In this document: piece by piece, positions 45,011 through 57,499 of the stretch | Layout of the letters: each line of letters begins with the position of its first letter | Position numbering within the stretch: the stretch's first letter is position 1 | NCBI RefSeq assembly: GCF_001704415.2 | Contig: NC_030836.1 | Coordinates: 24,340,001 to 24,404,000 of the forward strand | DNA: 64,000 nt | Origin: Capra hircus | Lineage: Eukaryota > Chordata > Mammalia > Artiodactyla > Bovidae | Direction: 5' to 3' | Translations under genes and position numbers: made by a program | Notes under the pieces: model-generated | Told to the model about the DNA's origin: nothing | The model's input: the letters and a program-made list of their open reading frames with translations, nothing else | The model's database searches: none

Positions 45011-46002
45011 GGACTCTCAAAGTACATGCTCCTTTTGGGGTATAAAACAGCGGTATTTTCATCAACTCTTCTGTCAACAGCTCTCAGAAATGCTACATGG
45101 AAATTCTCTGACCTTTAACTCCTTCCCAGAAGAAAGAGAGAATTTTTCTCTCTAGGAGATTCTTTTTTAAAAAAATGGGAATGTCAAACAGCTGGGCAAT
45201 AACTTAAGTATGGTTTTTGTTCTTCAGAATTTAGGATGCTGGCAAAATGTAATCTTTTTGCTGTTATTTTTTCTGCCAATCAAAATCAGCCACCAACCAA
45301 AGGACTAACTTATTATTTTTCTCCAGGGGAATCAATGCAGAAACTGAGAGCTGAATTGGACTATTATTCACTATCTGTGATTGTATATGCCCAACATGTA
45401 GGAACAGGAGGGGAAAAAAGCAGTCATTTATCCTGATTCTGCCAAGTATGCAGACACGTGGTATCAGATAGATCAAATAATTCCGGGGCTTCGTGGCCAT
45501 CACTGATCTATGCCCAGCTCTACCAGACTTCTGAGCCTTTGCACCTGACAGTTGCCTTCTTAATGGAAAAACAGTTTTTTTCTTCTGGAGGAAGAGAAAA
45601 AAAGGCATCCGTGGCGGCAGAAAATATCCCTAAAGACTGCTCATCAGCTTTATTCACCCAAATTGGGGAGTGATTTCCTCCAGGTGTCTATTTAGTTCTA
45701 TACAGCAGGTCTAGCTGTGACAAGCTGGGGGTAGAGACTTCAGTTTTTTTAAGTGGAGCACTCATTTACATAAATCTAGTAACTCTGCTGTAAAGTTGAG
45801 ACATTTTTTCAGAACAAGAGGATCGTGATGCGGCAGAAAGAATGGCAAGGTAGTTGTTTTATTCTGCTCTGTGCTACTCAACAGCACCCTTAGAATCATG
45901 CCAGACAGAATTTAATGAATGGGATCAAGTCCAACTTCATAACCTTGACCTAGTCATTTAGTTTAGTTGAACTTCAGCTTATTCATAAGTAGAAACAGAA
46001 CT

Positions 46003-46284
46003 GCTGCTGCCGCTGCTACTGCTAAGTCGCTTCAGTCGTGTCCGACTCTGTGCGACCCCACAGACGGCAGCCCGCCAGGCTCCCCCGTCCCTGGGATTCT
46101 CCAGGCAAGAACACTGGAGTGGGTTGCCATTTCCTTCTCCAATGCATGAAAGGGAAAAGTGAAAGTAAAGTTGCTCAGTCATGTCTGACTCTTAGCGATC
46201 CCGTGGACTGCTGCCCACCAGGCTCCTCCATCCATGGGATTTTCCAGGCTAGAGTGCTGGAGTGGGGCGCCATCGCCTTCTCCG
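46003..46284 (-). mobile_element. Bov-A2 SINE (two Bov-A units), antisense, 12-bp TSD
   Basis: Complete dimer: unit one 'gctaagtcgcttcagtcgtgtccgactctgtgcgacc... tccttctccaatgcatgaaag', unit two 'agtgaaagtaaagttgctcagtcatgtctgactcttagcgatcc ... cgccatcgccttctccg'. Perfect duplication AGAAACAGAACT flanks it (45991-46002 and 46285-46296). The excellent TSD and low divergence point to a young insertion. Confidence 0.96.
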
Positions 46285-46361
46285 AGAAACAGAACTAATA
46301 TCCCTAATTATCATTCACTGAGTGTTAACCAAGTGCCAGATAGTATACTAAGTGCATGGAA

Positions 46362-46428
46362 TATTGGGTGGGCCCCGAAGTTTGTTTGGGGTTTCAAACC
46401 CCAAACGAACTTTTGGGCCCACCCAATA
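46362..46428. mobile_element. Miniature mariner-type palindrome (hairpin MITE)
   Basis: Between TA dinucleotides (46362-46363 and 46427-46428) lies a 63-bp near-perfect palindrome: two 31-bp arms around a single C. Arms pair with one mismatch and two G-U-type wobbles. The outer TTGGGTGGGCC / GGCCCACCCAA ends resemble ruminant mariner termini (TTGGGTTGGCC). It is far too short to encode transposase and interrupts an older MIR-like repeat. Confidence 0.85.
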
Positions 46429-47721
46429 ATTTCATTTACCTAATTCATTTAATTAATGATTTATTTGATTCACACACAAGCATCTTATGAACCAGGTTTA
46501 TTGCAGTTCAGAAATGTTAACAACTTGCGAGCATGGCTAGGAAGTGAACGAGCAAGAATCTGAACAGTAAGGTTCATGCTCTTAACCTGGGCACTCCACT
46601 AAACAAGAGATGGTGACCGAAGTTCTCTTCCTTCACTATGAGGAGCAAAGGAGTAATAATGGGAAAACATTTTGCAAAAATACCTACATACATATTCACT
46701 TTTATCCCCCTACTAATATCAGGCTTTCTTGAAGTCAGGGACAGCTGTAACCAGTACTGATGGCATTACTGTCTTCACAAGCCGAGTGGGACCAGGGGCC
46801 ACCCTAAAAGCTCTCCCTGACCCAATTCATAGAGAGAGGAAAAAACTTCGCTTCCTGGGCCCTGTGCATTCCAAAGCACTCAGGGATGGCAAGAAACCTC
46901 CCACGGCCGCATCCAGGCTGACTGCAGACCGCTGGCAAGCTCCTTCTGATCTCTTCAAACCAGGGCCCCGTGCAAGGCAGGCCTTGGCCTGTGTACCTCG
47001 TCCATCTCCCCAGGCTCGCTGGAGACAACCCAGTTAATACACGGCTCTCACTATCTTCCGCGATGACTCAGACACTCCTGGCAACATGCACTCTGTTTCT
47101 GTGAGACTCAAAAGGCTCTTCACGTGAATGACGGTGAAAAGGATTCAAGAAGCTTCTTACCCGCATGCAGAGCTATGATATATAATGTGGAAACCAGGCT
47201 AGCTCACGAACTGGCTTGGAGGTTTTAGCACACACTTACACATGCCAAAGCTTATTAAATGTTGTTCCAGGGGATCTTTGTCATCTTGAATAACGGATTC
47301 TGGAGGTACAGTAACCAGGGATGTGATTGAGGCTCAAAGTTATTTGGTGATGTTTCTGCTTGGAATCCTAAAACCACACACAACGTGTAGTATCTGCTCC
47401 TGCATCCATTCGATCCCATCCCATCCCTCCAACGTTTCTGACTCTTCTAGTCCAGGTCATTTCCCAAGTGCTAGAGATAAAGCAAGGGACATAAAATCCA
47501 TGCCTTTAAGGGATGCTAAGTCTTGCCAGTGAAACAGACCATAAAGCAGAAGTAACAACAAAGTGTGACGTCACTGCGACAGGACAATGTTACAGAACTC
47601 TGGATGGCAGAGTGGGTTACTTCACTCAGCCTGGGAGCAAGAGGCAGGCCCGCAAGTCATTCAAACCGTGTTTTGTCGCCCTTGCACAGAACTTTAACTT
47701 TTCACCCCCATCTTTTGATTG

Positions 47722-47998
47722 TTTAAACTTATTTTTGGTTGCGCTGGGTCTTCAGGCCTTTGCACGGGCTTTCTCTAGTTGCGGCTAGCAGGGCGCTACT
47801 CTTTGCTGCAGTGCACGGCCTTCCCATTGTGGTGGCTTCTCTCGTGGGCCACAGGCTCCAGGCACATGGGCTTCAGCAGTTGTGGTGCGCAGGCTTAGGT
47901 GCTTTGAGGCATGTGGAATCTTCCCAGACCAGGGATCAAACCCGTATCCCCAGCACTGGCAGGCGGATTCTCATCCACTGTACCACCAGGGAAGTCGC
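47722..47998 (-). mobile_element. CHR-type SINE, antisense
   Basis: 'cttatttttggttgcgctgggtcttcaggcctttgcacgggctttctctagttgcggctagc' through 'gtggaatcttcccagaccagggatcaaaccc' to 'ctcatccactgtaccaccagggaagtc'. Confidence 0.93.
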
Positions 47999-48639
47999 TG
48001 CATGGAACTTGTAGAACTTAATTCTTTCCAAAGTATTAAAAGGAAATAAACTGTCCAGGCACCCCAGCCAAATGATTAAAATTAAAATATATGGATTCTT
48101 CACGTGATCAAGGTAAAATCTGGTCAGCCAAATGCACTCATGATACTAATTACTACCAGGAGTTCTGAGGGCATAGCCATTGCCTCCGGGCATAATGAAA
48201 AATGGGACATATAACTCAATCAGAATGTTATTCCTCTCTGCTCACCCAGCACGCACGTACTCCCTTCATTCGGCGCACATACTGAATTTATTTCCACAAT
48301 GAAGACTCCTTACAAGTCATTTCCCAGTCCACGCTGGAAGAAAACAGATATGCAGACACCATGCTCATTCTTCCCGAAATCTGGCTCAGGAGCCAAAACA
48401 AAGCTGATGCTCTCACATAATCTCAAACCAATTACCGATCACGTCCCTCCCAACTGTCAGTCCAGAAGCCACAAGTTCAAGGCAAATGGCTAAACTTCCT
48501 CTATCAAGAGCCATGTAGCACAGTAACAAAGATGTAAACGAGTGACAGAGACCCAAGTGCAAATATATACACCCCATCTGGGACTTCAGGGAGGGAATGA
48601 AGGCAGGGAAAGACAACTAGCATTAGCCCCATACCAACT

Positions 48640-48830
48640 AGGACCAAGCTTGGCAATGAGTCTTTTTCCCCTGAATTTTCGTAACGAGGAGAGCAATGTC
48701 AAGTGTATTTCACAGAACAACAAATCAGGCTCAGGGAGATCAAGTCACTGGCCTGAAAACACACAGGCAAAGGCCAAGTTGAAATTCAAGCCCAGGTCTA
48801 ACCTAGAGGCTATAGCTGGCGGCCCCACCC
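48640..48830 (-). repeat. MIR SINE, antisense
   Basis: 'caggctcagggagatcaagtcactggcctgaaaacacacaggc' followed by 'ttgaaattcaagcccaggtct' fits antisense MIR. Confidence 0.7.
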
Positions 48831-48855
48831 TCACTGTCTGTCTCTCTCCTTTTTA

Positions 48856-49094
48856 AAAATAGTTTAATTAATTTATTTCTTTTATTTGCTTCGTGGGCTT
48901 TTAGTTGCATCAGGTGGGATCTTTCACTGCGGTGCGTGGACTATCAAGTTGTGGTGTGTGGACTCAGGAGTTCTGGTGCCAGGACTTAGTTGCTCTGCTG
49001 CCTGTGGGATCTTAGTTCCCTGACCAGGAATTGAACTCACATCCCCTGCATTGCAAGGCAGATTCTTAACCATTGGACCACCAGGGAAGTCCCC
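48856..49094 (-). mobile_element. CHR-type SINE, antisense
   Basis: 'gcttcgtgggcttttagttgcatcaggtgggatc' to 'gattcttaaccattggaccaccagggaagtccccc', with antisense B box 'gaccaggaattgaactc'. Confidence 0.93.
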
Positions 49095-49939
49095 CATCAC
49101 TCGCCTTTGAAAAATTAATAGACCTGGGTCCAAAGCTATGGAGTCAAGGGTGGGTGTGGGATAAATAGTGGGTAGTAGCCTATTTCTGGGAAGCCTCTGT
49201 CTATTAGGGTAATGGGAACACCAGAATTTTTGTTAGAATGGGAGACTGTATCTGTAGGGAGATTCCTTAACAAGCAACCTGGGCCAGAGGCTGAAGTCCT
49301 AAGGGAATCTGCGTATGTTGCAGAAGATAAAAGAAATAATTGCTCGGTTCCATCAAAAAGAGAAAAAGAGGGAAACGAAGTAGGCAGGACAAGCAAGCTA
49401 GGGGACACATGATGTCAGCATGTCATTCCCTGTGACATTACCATAAACTGCCAGAAAAGCTACTAAAAAACTGGAAATGTTCACTGTGTAGGTGTTTCTT
49501 AGAAGCCAGCAAGGAAACCGGCTTCAGTGTTGAGGGTGTAGGTAAAACAGAGGTAGCCTCCCCAGGGAGCAGCTGGGGAGATGCAGTCCCTGGGAGCTCG
49601 CAGAAGTCCTCAGGTGGGTTCCAGGAGGTTCCATCAGCTCTCCTGAGAGCAGGAAGTTCTTTGCCAGTATCTGCGCTGGTTAGTGCAGGTCCGGGACAGC
49701 GGACCCCTAGTTCCCCCAGCATCACCTACTTCGGCATCAAGTCACGCAGCTCTTCCTCCTGGTCTTGGTTTGCTCTCTTTTACTCACCCAGCACTCCCAC
49801 TTCACTAACCCATGGCTCCCTGTGAGGGTCACAGCTCAGATCACCCTCTCATCTCGCTATTCTTCACAGGTCTTAGCGCTTGGTGCTGACCTCGCCTGGT
49901 CCAGACTCACCTTAGTCTAAGTACCTATCTCCTCTAGGA

Positions 49940-50339
49940 CAGAGGGCAGCAAACCAGGGCCTGGTGGCCAAATCTTGTATTTTTTTTTAATTAAAGTGCA
50001 GTTGATTCACAATGCTATATTAGTTTCAGGTAAAGCAAAGTGATTCCATTTTATGTATATTATATATGTACATTCTTTTTCAAATTCTTTTCCATTATAG
50101 ATTATTATAAGACACTGAATACAGTTCCCTGTGCTATACAATAGGTCCTTGTGGTTGATGCCCACAACTTTGTAAATAAAGCTTTATTGGAACACAACCA
50201 TGCTCATTCTTTTACATATTGTCTATGGCTGCTTCCTCACTACAGCGACAGAACTAAGTATTTGCAACAGAAATCCCATGCCCCGTAAAGTCCCACATAT
50301 TTTCTATCTGGCCATTTAAGATATGGTCTGCTGACCTTG
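49940..50339 (+). mobile_element. Non-autonomous hAT-type DNA transposon, split by L1
   Basis: Begins CAGAGGGCAGCAAACC and ends GGTCTGCTGACCTTG, short imperfect inverted termini of hAT style. An 8-bp target duplication CTCTAGGA/CTCTAGAA (49932-49939, 50340-50347) flanks it. Right half includes 'gtaaataaagctttattggaacacaaccatgctcattc', a familiar mammalian repeat whose exact name I do not assign. Confidence 0.75.
49978..50157 (-). mobile_element. Artiodactyl L1 3' end, antisense, inside the hAT element
   Basis: Starts with a T-run (reverse poly-A) and reads 'gtgcagttgattcacaatgctatattagtttcaggtaaagcaaagtgattcc' then 'cagttccctgtgctatacaataggtccttgtgg', the typical L1 3' UTR of artiodactyls in reverse. 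Confidence 0.9.
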
Positions 50340-50878
50340 CTCTAGAATGTTAATTCCTCAAGGCCAGGGGCTCTGTTTCACTCATCTTTTTCTCCCCAGT
50401 ACCAGATACAGGATAAATGTTGCTTGATCAAGTGGTTGAATGCATGCATGAGGATTAGATAAACATCATTAGCTTGTTACTGCAAAGATGCTAATTAGAA
50501 ATGCTTTAAATAACTGAAGAGAGATATTCTAGCTAACTGTAATTATTAGTTAAGCCAGTTAACAGCAAAACGGAGGCTTTTATGTTTCGGTGCTTATTGA
50601 TTTGGTTTTTTCTCAAAAGCATGTTATCCCATTTCTCTTCCCTTAGGACCTGGGTCTAACTGAAAGCTCCATGTGAGGCTTCAAGCTGCACTTCTAAACA
50701 TCAGTATCTATTACTGGAGAATCACAGACATAGCTTTAAGTGTTATCTGGAAAGAGGACAATTTGCCTTCCAGTTAAATGCTTAAAGTTGTTGCATTTTG
50801 GTACATATACCGAAAAATATCAGTTTACTTCCTTATCATTTAATGCTTCATGATTTAGTCATTAAAATAGCTCAATAG

Positions 50879-51046
50879 GGACTTCCCTGGTGGTCCAATG
50901 GCTAAGACTCTGTGCCTCCATTGCAGGGGGGCCCAGGTTCAATCCCTGATCAAGGAACTAGATCCCACATGCCACAGCTAAAAAGGTTCCATATGCTGCA
51001 ACCAAGACCTGGTGCAGCAAAATAAATAAATATTTTCAAAAATCCC
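50879..51046 (+). mobile_element. CHR-type SINE, sense
   Basis: 'gggacttccctggtggtccaatggctaagactctgtgcctccattgcaggg' with B box 'ggttcaatcc', ending in an AAATAAATAAAT tail. Confidence 0.95.
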
Positions 51047-51049
51047 AGC

Positions 51050-51265
51050 TCCATAACTTATTTAACATATGCTGTATAAACGGCACTAATCTAAGTAACT
51101 GACTTTCATTGTCTAATTTACCCCTCACAATGATCTGAGGCAGTAGATCCTGCTACATCCCCATTTTATAGATGAGAGAACTGAGGCTTGGAAAGATTAC
51201 GTAGCTGGTCCAACGTCAAAGGAGAGGTACACACCTACTGGCTCCAGGGTCTGAGTTGTAAATGA
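51050..51265 (-). repeat. MIR SINE, antisense
   Basis: 'gatcctgctacatccccattttatagatgagagaactgaggcttggaaagattacgtagctggtcc' is a clear antisense MIR core. Confidence 0.82.
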
Positions 51266-54200
51266 TTATTTTATAGTTGAGTCATGAATTCATCCCTTTA
51301 CTCTATGAACAAATATTTATCTAATGTCTCTGGATACCAAGTTATGTGATGGCAATGGACAGAAAAGAGAATGCGGCTGAGTCCCCGCCTGCAAATGAAG
51401 GACGGACAAGATAACCATAGAGCATGATGACCACTGAACAATACAGTAGGAAGTTAGAGTCTTAAAAACAAAACAAAATGTGGTCACTGATGAAGACAAT
51501 GGAGAATGCTGTGGGAACACAGAGAAGGGGGTTCGCACTCAGCCTAGGAGAGGCTTTCTAGAGGAAACAGAGTCTGAGCTGAAACCTAAAAGGTGAAATA
51601 GGTGGGGGGTAGGGGGAAGCGTGAGAATGAGGAGGGCAGAAAGCAGCACTGACAAAGGCTGCCTACTTGAACAAAAAAAGCCCCTGCATGAAACCGCCAA
51701 CTATTCCACATGGCAAAAGCGTCAAGTGAGACGGCAGGCGAGCTCCCTCTAAACAATCAAACACAGGGAGAAACGGCAATGAAGTGCTCCAGGTTTCACT
51801 TACTAGTCCCCCCTTCCAACACAAGTCATTTTCTTCTTTAGGAAAATCAGATAACTTGTGATCCCGGACTCCCTCCCACCACACACTAAGTCCCTGATGG
51901 ACTTCATGAAACCATAATGGCTGGTAGAAAGTCAACACTCAGCACATGTGCCAATGAGTGCCCTAAGTTAACACAGCAAAGCTGTGCACCAGCTTAGAGC
52001 TAAAATGAATTCTCTTTATTTTTTAAGATAAGAAGTGGATTATTCAGAGATACGCATTCCATAGACAGAATGCGGTCAGTCTCGAAAGGCAAGAAAAGCC
52101 CTGGGAGAAACACACTTCACAGAACGTGGGCCATCACGGAAGGTGAGAGGCCAAAATGAATTATTAACTGGAGGTGGTTAGCTCCCAGGCCTTGGGGATG
52201 GAGGAATGTGAAGAAAAAAAAAAAAACAAAAAACAAGCAGGATTTTAACAGCTGGTACCAGAGTTCCTCTTAGAAGCTCTGTTTAGGAAATATGTTGGAT
52301 ATGGGCCACCCTGAGTGGGGAAATGCGGCTCTGGGGTACGGTCTGCAAGGAGACAAGAAAGCAAGATGCACTGCTCAGCGCAGGAGAGGAGAGCTGGATG
52401 AGAGTAGCCAGTTAGAGTCTCAGAAACAAAATGAAACATGGTCACTGGAAATTCCCAGTGGCAGGGAAGCCGAAGGGCTTTTCAAGAACAGGAACATCCA
52501 GTTTTCAATTTGAAGGTTGTTTGTTTGTATTGCAACACCATAACCCCTCCATGGCCCTAAACGTTCAGAAAGAACATCTAGACCCAAACTCTTATGTCAC
52601 TCTTGAAGACAGAATGACTTGGGGGTGGTTCCAGCGCTAAGAGAGGGATACTGAACATAGGACGGGAAGATTTGTGATCCACAAGCTCAAGTATGTCAGC
52701 AAAACAGGGACTCAGGAGAAACACTACTGACCGGCAGCCATGTAACCCCACCCTCATCCCAACGAAACAAAACCAGCAAAACGTAACACTTTCAGAAAGA
52801 TGACAGAGGACTCTGGGTCTTCTTCCACCTGTGAGTTGGCAAATCAATTTCATCTGAATCTCTGTGGTAGGCTAGTGGATATCTAACAACTCTGGAAGAA
52901 GACCAAGGAGTTCTGATTTACAGTGTGGGCTGGTTTCTGCGGCGTAAATACTACAATCGTGGCAGCTACCGAGCTATTGGCACGACAGCCAACAGTCCTG
53001 TGAGAGTCCTAACAATTTCTCTCTGGCATGGGTACAAGCTGGCTCATCGTGCCCACACAGCTGGCATCCAGGTTAAACGGCAGTTCGTTCCCATGGGTGA
53101 AGTCCCTGCTTTGGCTCTGACAAGAAAAAGTTTTATCCTGAGTATCATTAGCTTTGGGACACTAGGCAATTCAAGCTGAAAGGAAAATGTTCAGTCGGCT
53201 GGGGTGATGCCCTTTTTGAAAGAGGAAGAACCTAAGGTCTAGTGTGCATGATTGATTACTGCTCAAGGTTACTCGTCAAGTTAGTAGCTGACCTTGAACC
53301 GGAGCTAGGGTTGCCTGCCTTCCTCTCCTCTGTGCTTCAAAGTCCTCTTCTCAGGGAAAGGCAGGCATGAGTTGGGTTTGCAGTGGGGCAGGGGCAAACA
53401 CGGGCAGATCTGGCTAAGTTTTTACATTTTACTAGCTTATTATCCTTTGGAGAACTTTTGACTCTCTAGATGAAGAGGGAGAGCTCTGCCAAGGATCTAG
53501 GTGAGTTTAAGAGATCCAGGAAGCAAACACCCAACTAGGGTGGCCAACAGCAAAGCTTGGAGCAGACTTAGTCTCCAAGAATTTCCAAGAAGGTGGGTGG
53601 AAGCAGAGGGTGGACAGGATCTTCCCAATTGTGAAAGGATCCCTCCTCATTCCCATGCTGGTCAGCAGGAAATAGGAAGGACAGAAAGGGAGGTCCTTTT
53701 GTCTTCTTAATACCTCTCCAATCACAAAAACATACAATGTACCAGACAATGTCACCCTCTTATTGAAAAGAAGATCAAATTAGTCATCGTCAATGTTTTT
53801 CAAATGATTTCTGACCTGGTTATGTTACAGAAAACAGGGCAGAGTGATTCAAACCTGCTGTCAATACAGAGTAAAGGAGAGAAAAATGCCAGCTATTCCA
53901 CAGCTGTCTGGGAGAATCCTGGAGGAGCTGCTTTCATGACAACTCTGATGATCAGAAACAAGCCAACTTCCAGAGCAGGAGTTAAACCAAATAAACCTGA
54001 AGGATATCAGTTTAGGAGAAGCGTCTTAAAATAGCAGCCAGGAATGCACGGTTTCCCTTGGACAACTCAAATTACATGAGTTGTCCCTGTCTTAAATAAA
54101 ACTATGCACTCTAAGTGTCTGCTTCATCTAAGTTTCCCTCTGAGATGCCAATAAATTTTCAGCTCATGGAAGCCAGTCTGGAGGCAAGCATTCTGGGTGT

Positions 54201-54394
54201 GCAAATGAACAAAGTGATGGTCCTTGCGAAGGTGGGCAGGGTACAGGGAGAAGGAAGAAAGAGCCTGGGTCCCCAGAAAACCATCCTAGGGTAAGGAAGA
54301 GACACAGCTACAGGGTCATGTTCCCCAGGGGAGGATTTCCAGTTAAACTAATGAGATGGTGTTCATGAGGATGGGCATTTAAAGTGGTCTCTCC

Positions 54395-55266
54395 AGAAAG
54401 GGAGCCCTCCTACACTTTTGGTGGGAATGTCAACTGATGCAGTCACTACAGAAAATAGTATAGAGGTTCCTTAGAAAACTAGAAGTATAGCTACCATATG
54501 ATCCAGCAATTCCACTTCTGGCCAAATATCTGGAAAAGTTTATCTGGAAAACTCTAATTTGAAAAGATACACACGCCCCCAATGTTCACAGCAGCACTAC
54601 TCACTATAACCAAGACACGGAAGCAACCTAAGTATTTATCAACAGATGAAGGGATAAATAAGATGTGGTATATACATATAATGGAATATTACTGGGCCAT
54701 AAAAAAGAATGAAACAGTCACGGCAGCCACATACACGAACCTTGAGAATATCACCCTGAGTGAAGTCATACAGAGAAAGACAAGTATTTTATGATATCAC
54801 TTATACGTAGAATCTAAAAAATAATACAAAGAAATTAATTTACAAAATAGAAACAGACTCACAGAAAACAAACTTATGGTTACCAAGGGGAAAATGTTGG
54901 GGGAGGGCTAAATCAAGAGTATGGGATTAACAGATACTCGTTACTACACATAAAATAAACAACAAGGTTCTGCTGGACAGCATAGGGAACTATATTAACT
55001 ATCTTAATGCAGGAAATGCAGGTTCAGTCCCTGGGTTGAGAAGATCCCCTGGAGAAGGAAATGGCAATTCAGTCCAGTATTCTTGACTGGGAAATCCCAT
55101 GGACAGGGGAGCTCGGTGAATTACAGTTCATGGGGTGCAAAGAGTCGGACGCAACTTAGCGACTCAACAACAACACACACACACATATATGCATTTCACT
55201 GAATCACTTTGTCATACACCTGAAACTAACACCATACTGTAAATAACTATACTTCAATTAAAAATA
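54395..55266 (+). mobile_element. L1 LINE 3' end, interrupted by Bov-tA
   Basis: 'ggtgggaatgtcaactgatgcagtcactacagaaaatagtatagagg' , 'gatccagcaattccacttctgg', 'ataatggaatattactgggccataaaaaagaatgaaac' then after the SINE 'aatcactttgtcatacacctgaaactaac' and 'actatacttcaattaaaaataaaac' at the poly-A end. Non-functional. Confidence 0.93.
55008..55190 (+). mobile_element. Bov-tA SINE, sense, inside L1
   Basis: 'gcaggaaatgcaggttcagtccctgggttgagaagatcccctggagaaggaaatgg' to 'gcaaagagtcggacgcaacttagcgactcaac', followed by an AC-rich tail. The tRNA-like 5' part is truncated. Confidence 0.9.
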
Positions 55267-55889
55267 AAACAAAATGAACTCTGCAGGACACACTAATTCA
55301 TTTAATGCGTATCTTCTGAGCCAGGTTATAGGAACACAAAGAAAAACAGTGACCAATTTGGGGTGGATAAAGAGGCCTTCTAAAATACTACATTTAAACA
55401 CACTTCTTCTGTTTTACTTAATACTTTAGTAGCAGGATAGACATTGAAGTCCACGTATGTTTAAGGGGAATATACGCTCCATGCTGTGGGCATTTGAAAG
55501 CAGAATAGCCTTTTCCAAGCGATCCAGAAAGGCACAAGCATCACATTTTTGCAAGCAAAGAGGCCAAAAGGTCCTAGAATCCAGATATAAATTTTGCTTC
55601 TACTTTTTTAATCTCAAAAACATTGGCCCTTGCTTATCTTGCTTTTGACAGTTAACTCATCTTTCTTTCTCCTCAAACTTAGACATTTTGCTCAGAAATT
55701 AGAATGCAGGTAGTAAAGAAGCCCTTTGGTTGAGATCTCACTGAGTAGAAATTCACTGATGAAACCCTGCAACCCATCATCTCACCCATCAGGACTGCCA
55801 CAGTGGCTGCAGAAGCCATCACGTGTGTCCGCAAACACTGAAACTCTTCCAAGCCGTCTACCAACCTCAACCGTCAGTCACAAGTCTGC

Positions 55890-56465
55890 TTTTCTGACTG
55901 GCCGGCTAGATTGAAGGCTCCCACGACGTCCTCCTGGGATTCGACTAATTGGCTAGAGCAGCACACAGAACTCAAGAGAAACATTTTACTTACAAGATCA
56001 CTGGCTTATTATTATAAAAGGATAGAACAGCCAGATGGAAGAGACACCTAGAGCAAGGTACCAGGAAAAGACCAGGAGCTTCCATGACCTCCTTTCTCCC
56101 CATATCTCTATTGGGTCACCAGCCTGGAAGCTATCCAAACCCTGTTCTGTTGGGTTTTTATGGTGGCTTCATTACAGAGGCATGATTGATTAAATCCTTG
56201 GCCACTGGTGCTTAAAATCAGTCTCCAGTCTCCTCCCCTCCCCGGAGGCCAAGGATAGAACTGAAAGTTCCAACCCTTTAATCAAGTGGTTGGCTCTACT
56301 GGTCACCAGCCCCCATCCTTAGTCACCTCATTAACATAACAAAACACACCTTCAACAGTCTCAGAATTTAGGAAATTCCAAGGGTTTTAGGAGCTCTCAG
56401 CCAGAAACAGGAATAAAGACCAAATAAATATTTCTTATTATAAACCACAGTATCATAGTCACCCA
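55890..56465 (-). repeat. Ancient ERVL-like LTR repeat
   Basis: A run of segments I recognise from one long mammalian LTR repeat: 'gctagagcagcacacagaactcaagagaaacattttacttac', 'ggttttt.atggtggcttcattacagaggcatgattgattaaatcc', 'ggaaattccaagggttttaggagctc'. The family name and orientation are uncertain. Confidence 0.6.
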
Positions 56466-56792
56466 CTGTCCAAGGCCAATTTGGAATTGTCCGAGAGTTC
56501 TTCAAGACTAAGACGACTGCCCAGAACACTATTCAGATTTGGGAAACCTGGGTTCTGATTCCATTTCCACCACTATCTGTTCTTTCAGCAAGGATTTCTT
56601 GAACACGAGGCATGTTCCCTGCCTGCTTGGAACTTGAGTCTAGCACTGATCTGCTGGGTAGAATTCAGGTCACTTTGCCTGCTTCAGACAGAAACATGCA
56701 GAAAGCTCTCAATTTCTGTCCCCTTGATTCTGTCATTCTCTCTCACCCACCTCACCCTCCCCACCTCCGCAAGCTGTTCCCTCTGCCTAGGT

Positions 56793-57133
56793 GGGGAAGA
56801 CTCTTGAGAGTCCCTTCGACAGCAAGATCAAACCACTCCATCCTAAAGGAAATCAGTCCTGAATATTCATTGGAAGGACTGATGCTGAAGCTGAAGCTCC
56901 AATACTTTGTCCACCTGATGCGAACAGCCAACTCACTGGAAAAGACCCTGATGCTGGGAAAGACTGAGGGCAGGAGAAGAGGGCAGCAGAGGATGAGATG
57001 GTTGGATGGCGTCACCAACTCAATGGACATGAGTTTGAGCAGGCTCTGGGAGATGGTAAAGGACAGGGAAGGCTGGTGTGCTGTAGTCCATGGGTTTCAA
57101 AGAGTTGGACACAGCTTAGTGACTAAACAACAA
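56793..57133 (+). mobile_element. BovB LINE 3' fragment, older subtype
   Basis: Sense BovB 3' end with translation containing LEGLMLKLKLQYFVHLM and LEKTLMLGKTEG, ending 'gacacagcttagtgactaaacaac'. It has the CTGAATATTCATTGGAAGG variant seen in older BovB/ART copies. Confidence 0.92.
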
Positions 57134-57227
57134 CTGTCTAGAGTGCTTTCTCCTTTGTAGTTAATTTGCAACTCATCCGGCATGGGCTATTTTTGGGCAT
57201 AGCAGCAGCTCCAGTAATTTGCACAGT

Positions 57228-57440
57228 GGGTGCTATGTGCTTAGTTGCTCAGTTGTGTCTGACTGTTTGCAGCCTCATGGACTGTAGCCCGTCAGGCTCC
57301 TCTGTCCATGGGGATTCTCCAGGCAAAAATACTGGAGTGGGTTGCCATGTCCTCCTCCAGGGGATCTTCTCAACCCAAGGATCGAACCCAGGTCTTCTGC
57401 ATTGCAGACAGATTCTTTTACTGTCTGAGTCAATTTGCAC
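57228..57440 (-). mobile_element. Bov-tA SINE, antisense
   Basis: 'gtgctatgtgcttagttgctcagttgtgtctgactg' to 'gattcttttactgtctgagtc'. Confidence 0.93.
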
Positions 57441-57499
57441 AGTATCTGACACAAAAAGGGTCTCATTGATTGGTGAATTTAGTCAAAGCTAGCTTATAT

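Larger units (their letters stand above)
49790..50455 (+). repeat. L2 LINE, split by a hAT element
   Basis: Left part (about 49790-49939) ends 'gtacctatctcctctagga'. The right part (50340-50455) continues 'ctctagaatgttaattcctcaaggccaggggctctgtttc' and 'agtaccagatacagg', a well-known L2 3' segment. Confidence 0.7.

Noticed and set aside
46729..47037. 102-codon plus-strand open frame rich in Pro/Arg
   Set aside because: The overlapping minus-strand frame is equally open, which reflects base composition; no family match.
52925..53179. 84-codon plus-strand open frame with basic N-terminus
   Set aside because: No recognisable domain, no splice context and no supporting neighbours; ordinary chance frame in intronic DNA.
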